Below are positions 5,807 through 6,900 of a stretch of 6,900 nt of DNA, one piece after another. The stretch is from DATMXS01 sp050260275 (lineage in GTDB: Bacteria > Acidobacteriota > Terriglobia > Bryobacterales > Bryobacteraceae). Positions within the stretch are counted from its first letter, which is position 1, and each line of letters begins with the position of its first letter. A model generated the notes under the pieces. The model was not told the origin of the DNA. It did no database searches and saw nothing but the letters and a program-made list of their open reading frames with translations. The position numbers were made by a program, and so were the translations under genes. The DNA is taken from NCBI GenBank assembly GCA_050260275.1, contig JBLNBX010000221.1:1-6900 (forward strand), given 5' to 3'.

Positions 5807-6900
5807 TCACGGATTGAGGGATTGCTCGAACGGCTGGGGATCGAGCCGGTGAACTCCGGCGCCGGTTGGGGCGAGTGGATCGCAGAGCCGGGGGGAGGCG
5901 AGCTGGTGTCCGTGAGCCCGGTGGACGGTTCCGCGATCGCCCGGGTCCGCCAGGCATCGGCCGATGATTACGGCGAGATCATGCGCCACGCCTCAGAGAC
6001 TTTTCTTCGCTGGCGCATGCTCCCCGCTCCGAAACGCGGCGGGATCGTGCGCGAGATCGGCGACGAACTGCGGCGGCGCAAGGACGACCTCGGCGCGCTC
6101 GTCAGCCTGGAGATGGGAAAGATACTCGCCGAGGGCCGCGGCGAGGTTCAGGAGATGATCGACATCGCCGACTTCGCCGTGGGCCTTTCGCGCCAGCTCT
6201 ACGGGCTCACGATGCACAGCGAGCGCCCGGGGCACCGCATGTACGAGCAGTGGCATCCGCTGGGAGTCGTGGGCGTCATAACGGCGTTCAACTTCCCCGT
6301 GGCGGTGTGGTCGTGGAACGCGCTTATCGCGGCCGTGTGCGGCGATTGCGTGCTCTGGAAACCATCTTCGGAGACTCCTCTCACGGCCATCGCCGTTCAG
6401 AAGATCTGCGATTCGGTGATGGCACGGCACGGCTGGAAGGGTGTTTTCAACCTGGTTGTGGGGCCCGGGAGAGACATTGGCGACCGACTCGTGAACGACC
6501 GCCGGTTGCCGCTGATCAGCTTCACCGGATCGTCACGAATGGGCTACCACGTGGCCGAAGGTGTCGCGCGCCGGCTCGGGCGGACGATACTCGAACTCGG
6601 TGGCAACAATGCCGTGATCGTCGCCGCCGACGCCAATCTCGACCTTGCGCTGCGCGCGGTGCTGTTCGGCGCAGTCGGCACGGCAGGCCAGCGCTGCACG
6701 ACTTTGCGCCGGCTGTTCCTGCACAAGAGCATCGCCCAGCGCTTCACGGAGTCGCTGGTGGCGGCATACCGGCAGGTGAGAATCGGTAATCCGCTCGACG
6801 ATGCTACCGTGATGGGTCCGCTCGTGAACCGCTCCGCTGTGGATGAGATGATGCGAGGCCTCGCGCGCATTCGCGAGCAGGGCGGGGAAGTGATCTTCGG
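5804..6900 (+). CDS. ALDH7-family aldehyde dehydrogenase (probable aminoadipate semialdehyde dehydrogenase), 3' end outside window
   Basis: The first 365 residues of an NAD(P)+-dependent aldehyde dehydrogenase; about 130-150 residues lie beyond the window. Residues AFNFP (Asn163) and LWKPSSETP (Lys186) bind cofactor, FTGSSRMG (240-247) is the nucleotide-binding turn, ELGGNN (Glu264) gives the general base and GTAGQRCTT holds the catalytic Cys298. ELGGNN with GTAGQRCTTLRR is diagnostic of the ALDH7/antiquitin group, whose members oxidise alpha-aminoadipate semialdehyde (piperideine-6-carboxylate) to aminoadipate in lysine breakdown. Some bacterial members act on other aldehydes, so the substrate is probable rather than certain. 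No other lysine-catabolism gene is visible. ATG 5804 gives MSRIEGLLERLGI, a normal family N-terminus. ATG 5792 is in frame and adds four residues; neither has a clear Shine-Dalgarno. The gene follows the second CPBP gene by 23 nt (11 nt from 5792), so co-transcription is likely. Confidence 0.93.
   Translation, partial: MSRIEGLLERLGIEPVNSGAGWGEWIAEPGGGELVSVSPVDGSAIARVRQASADDYGEIMRHASETFLRWRMLPAPKRGGIVREIGDELRRRKDDLGALVSLEMGKILAEGRGEVQEMIDIADFAVGLSRQLYGLTMHSERPGHRMYEQWHPLGVVGVITAFNFPVAVWSWNALIAAVCGDCVLWKPSSETPLTAIAVQKICDSVMARHGWKGVFNLVVGPGRDIGDRLVNDRRLPLISFTGSSRMGYHVAEGVARRLGRTILELGGNNAVIVAADANLDLALRAVLFGAVGTAGQRCTTLRRLFLHKSIAQRFTESLVAAYRQVRIGNPLDDATVMGPLVNRSAVDEMMRGLARIREQGGEVIF

Noticed and set aside
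6250..6789. Plus-strand ORF (179 codons) and minus-strand ORFs within the ALDH7 gene
   Set aside because: The ALDH7 frame is open from 5804 to the window end with every family motif. The overlapping frames are Arg-rich shadows.

Overview
The window is a gene-dense stretch of GC-rich bacterial chromosome. Intergenic spacers are short, Shine-Dalgarno sites are recognisable for most genes, and many large antisense ORFs appear as expected at high GC. I see no mobile element, CRISPR array, tRNA or rRNA. The organism cannot be named from this sequence. The gene set (enolase next to cofactor-dependent phosphoglycerate mutase, a MoxR-type AAA+/VWA pair, ALDH7) would fit a free-living environmental bacterium, for example Acidobacteriota, Armatimonadota, Chloroflexota or Actinomycetota, but that is only inference.

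Layout. (1) Positions 1-1100, plus strand: the 3' end of eno, then after 2 nt a complete gpmA. These encode two consecutive steps of lower glycolysis, and the gpmA ribosome binding site lies inside the end of eno. (2) Positions 1127-4109, minus strand: a MoxR/magnesium-chelatase-like AAA+ ATPase (2604-4109) followed downstream by a von Willebrand factor A (VWA) protein (1127-2362). They are separated by an unusual 241-nt spacer with a GC-rich hairpin at its AAA+ end. The VWA gene converges on gpmA. (3) Positions 4110-4211: a divergent intergenic region with an AT-rich patch and a perfect 7-bp inverted repeat. (4) Positions 4212-6900, plus strand: two tandem CPBP-family (CAAX-protease-like) membrane proteins, the second with its catalytic motif replaced, then an ALDH7-type aldehyde dehydrogenase that runs off the window.

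How they work together. eno and gpmA interconvert 3-phosphoglycerate, 2-phosphoglycerate and phosphoenolpyruvate. The AAA+ and VWA proteins very probably act as one ATP-driven remodelling or metal-insertion machine, by analogy with MoxR/VWA and BchI/BchD pairs. Their substrate is unknown, and this is the best candidate for an undescribed system here. The two CPBP genes are probably co-translated and may form a complex of one active and one inactive subunit. The ALDH7 gene is co-oriented and close behind, which allows co-transcription, but its predicted role (oxidation of aminoadipate semialdehyde in lysine breakdown, or a related aldehyde) has no obvious link to the membrane proteases.
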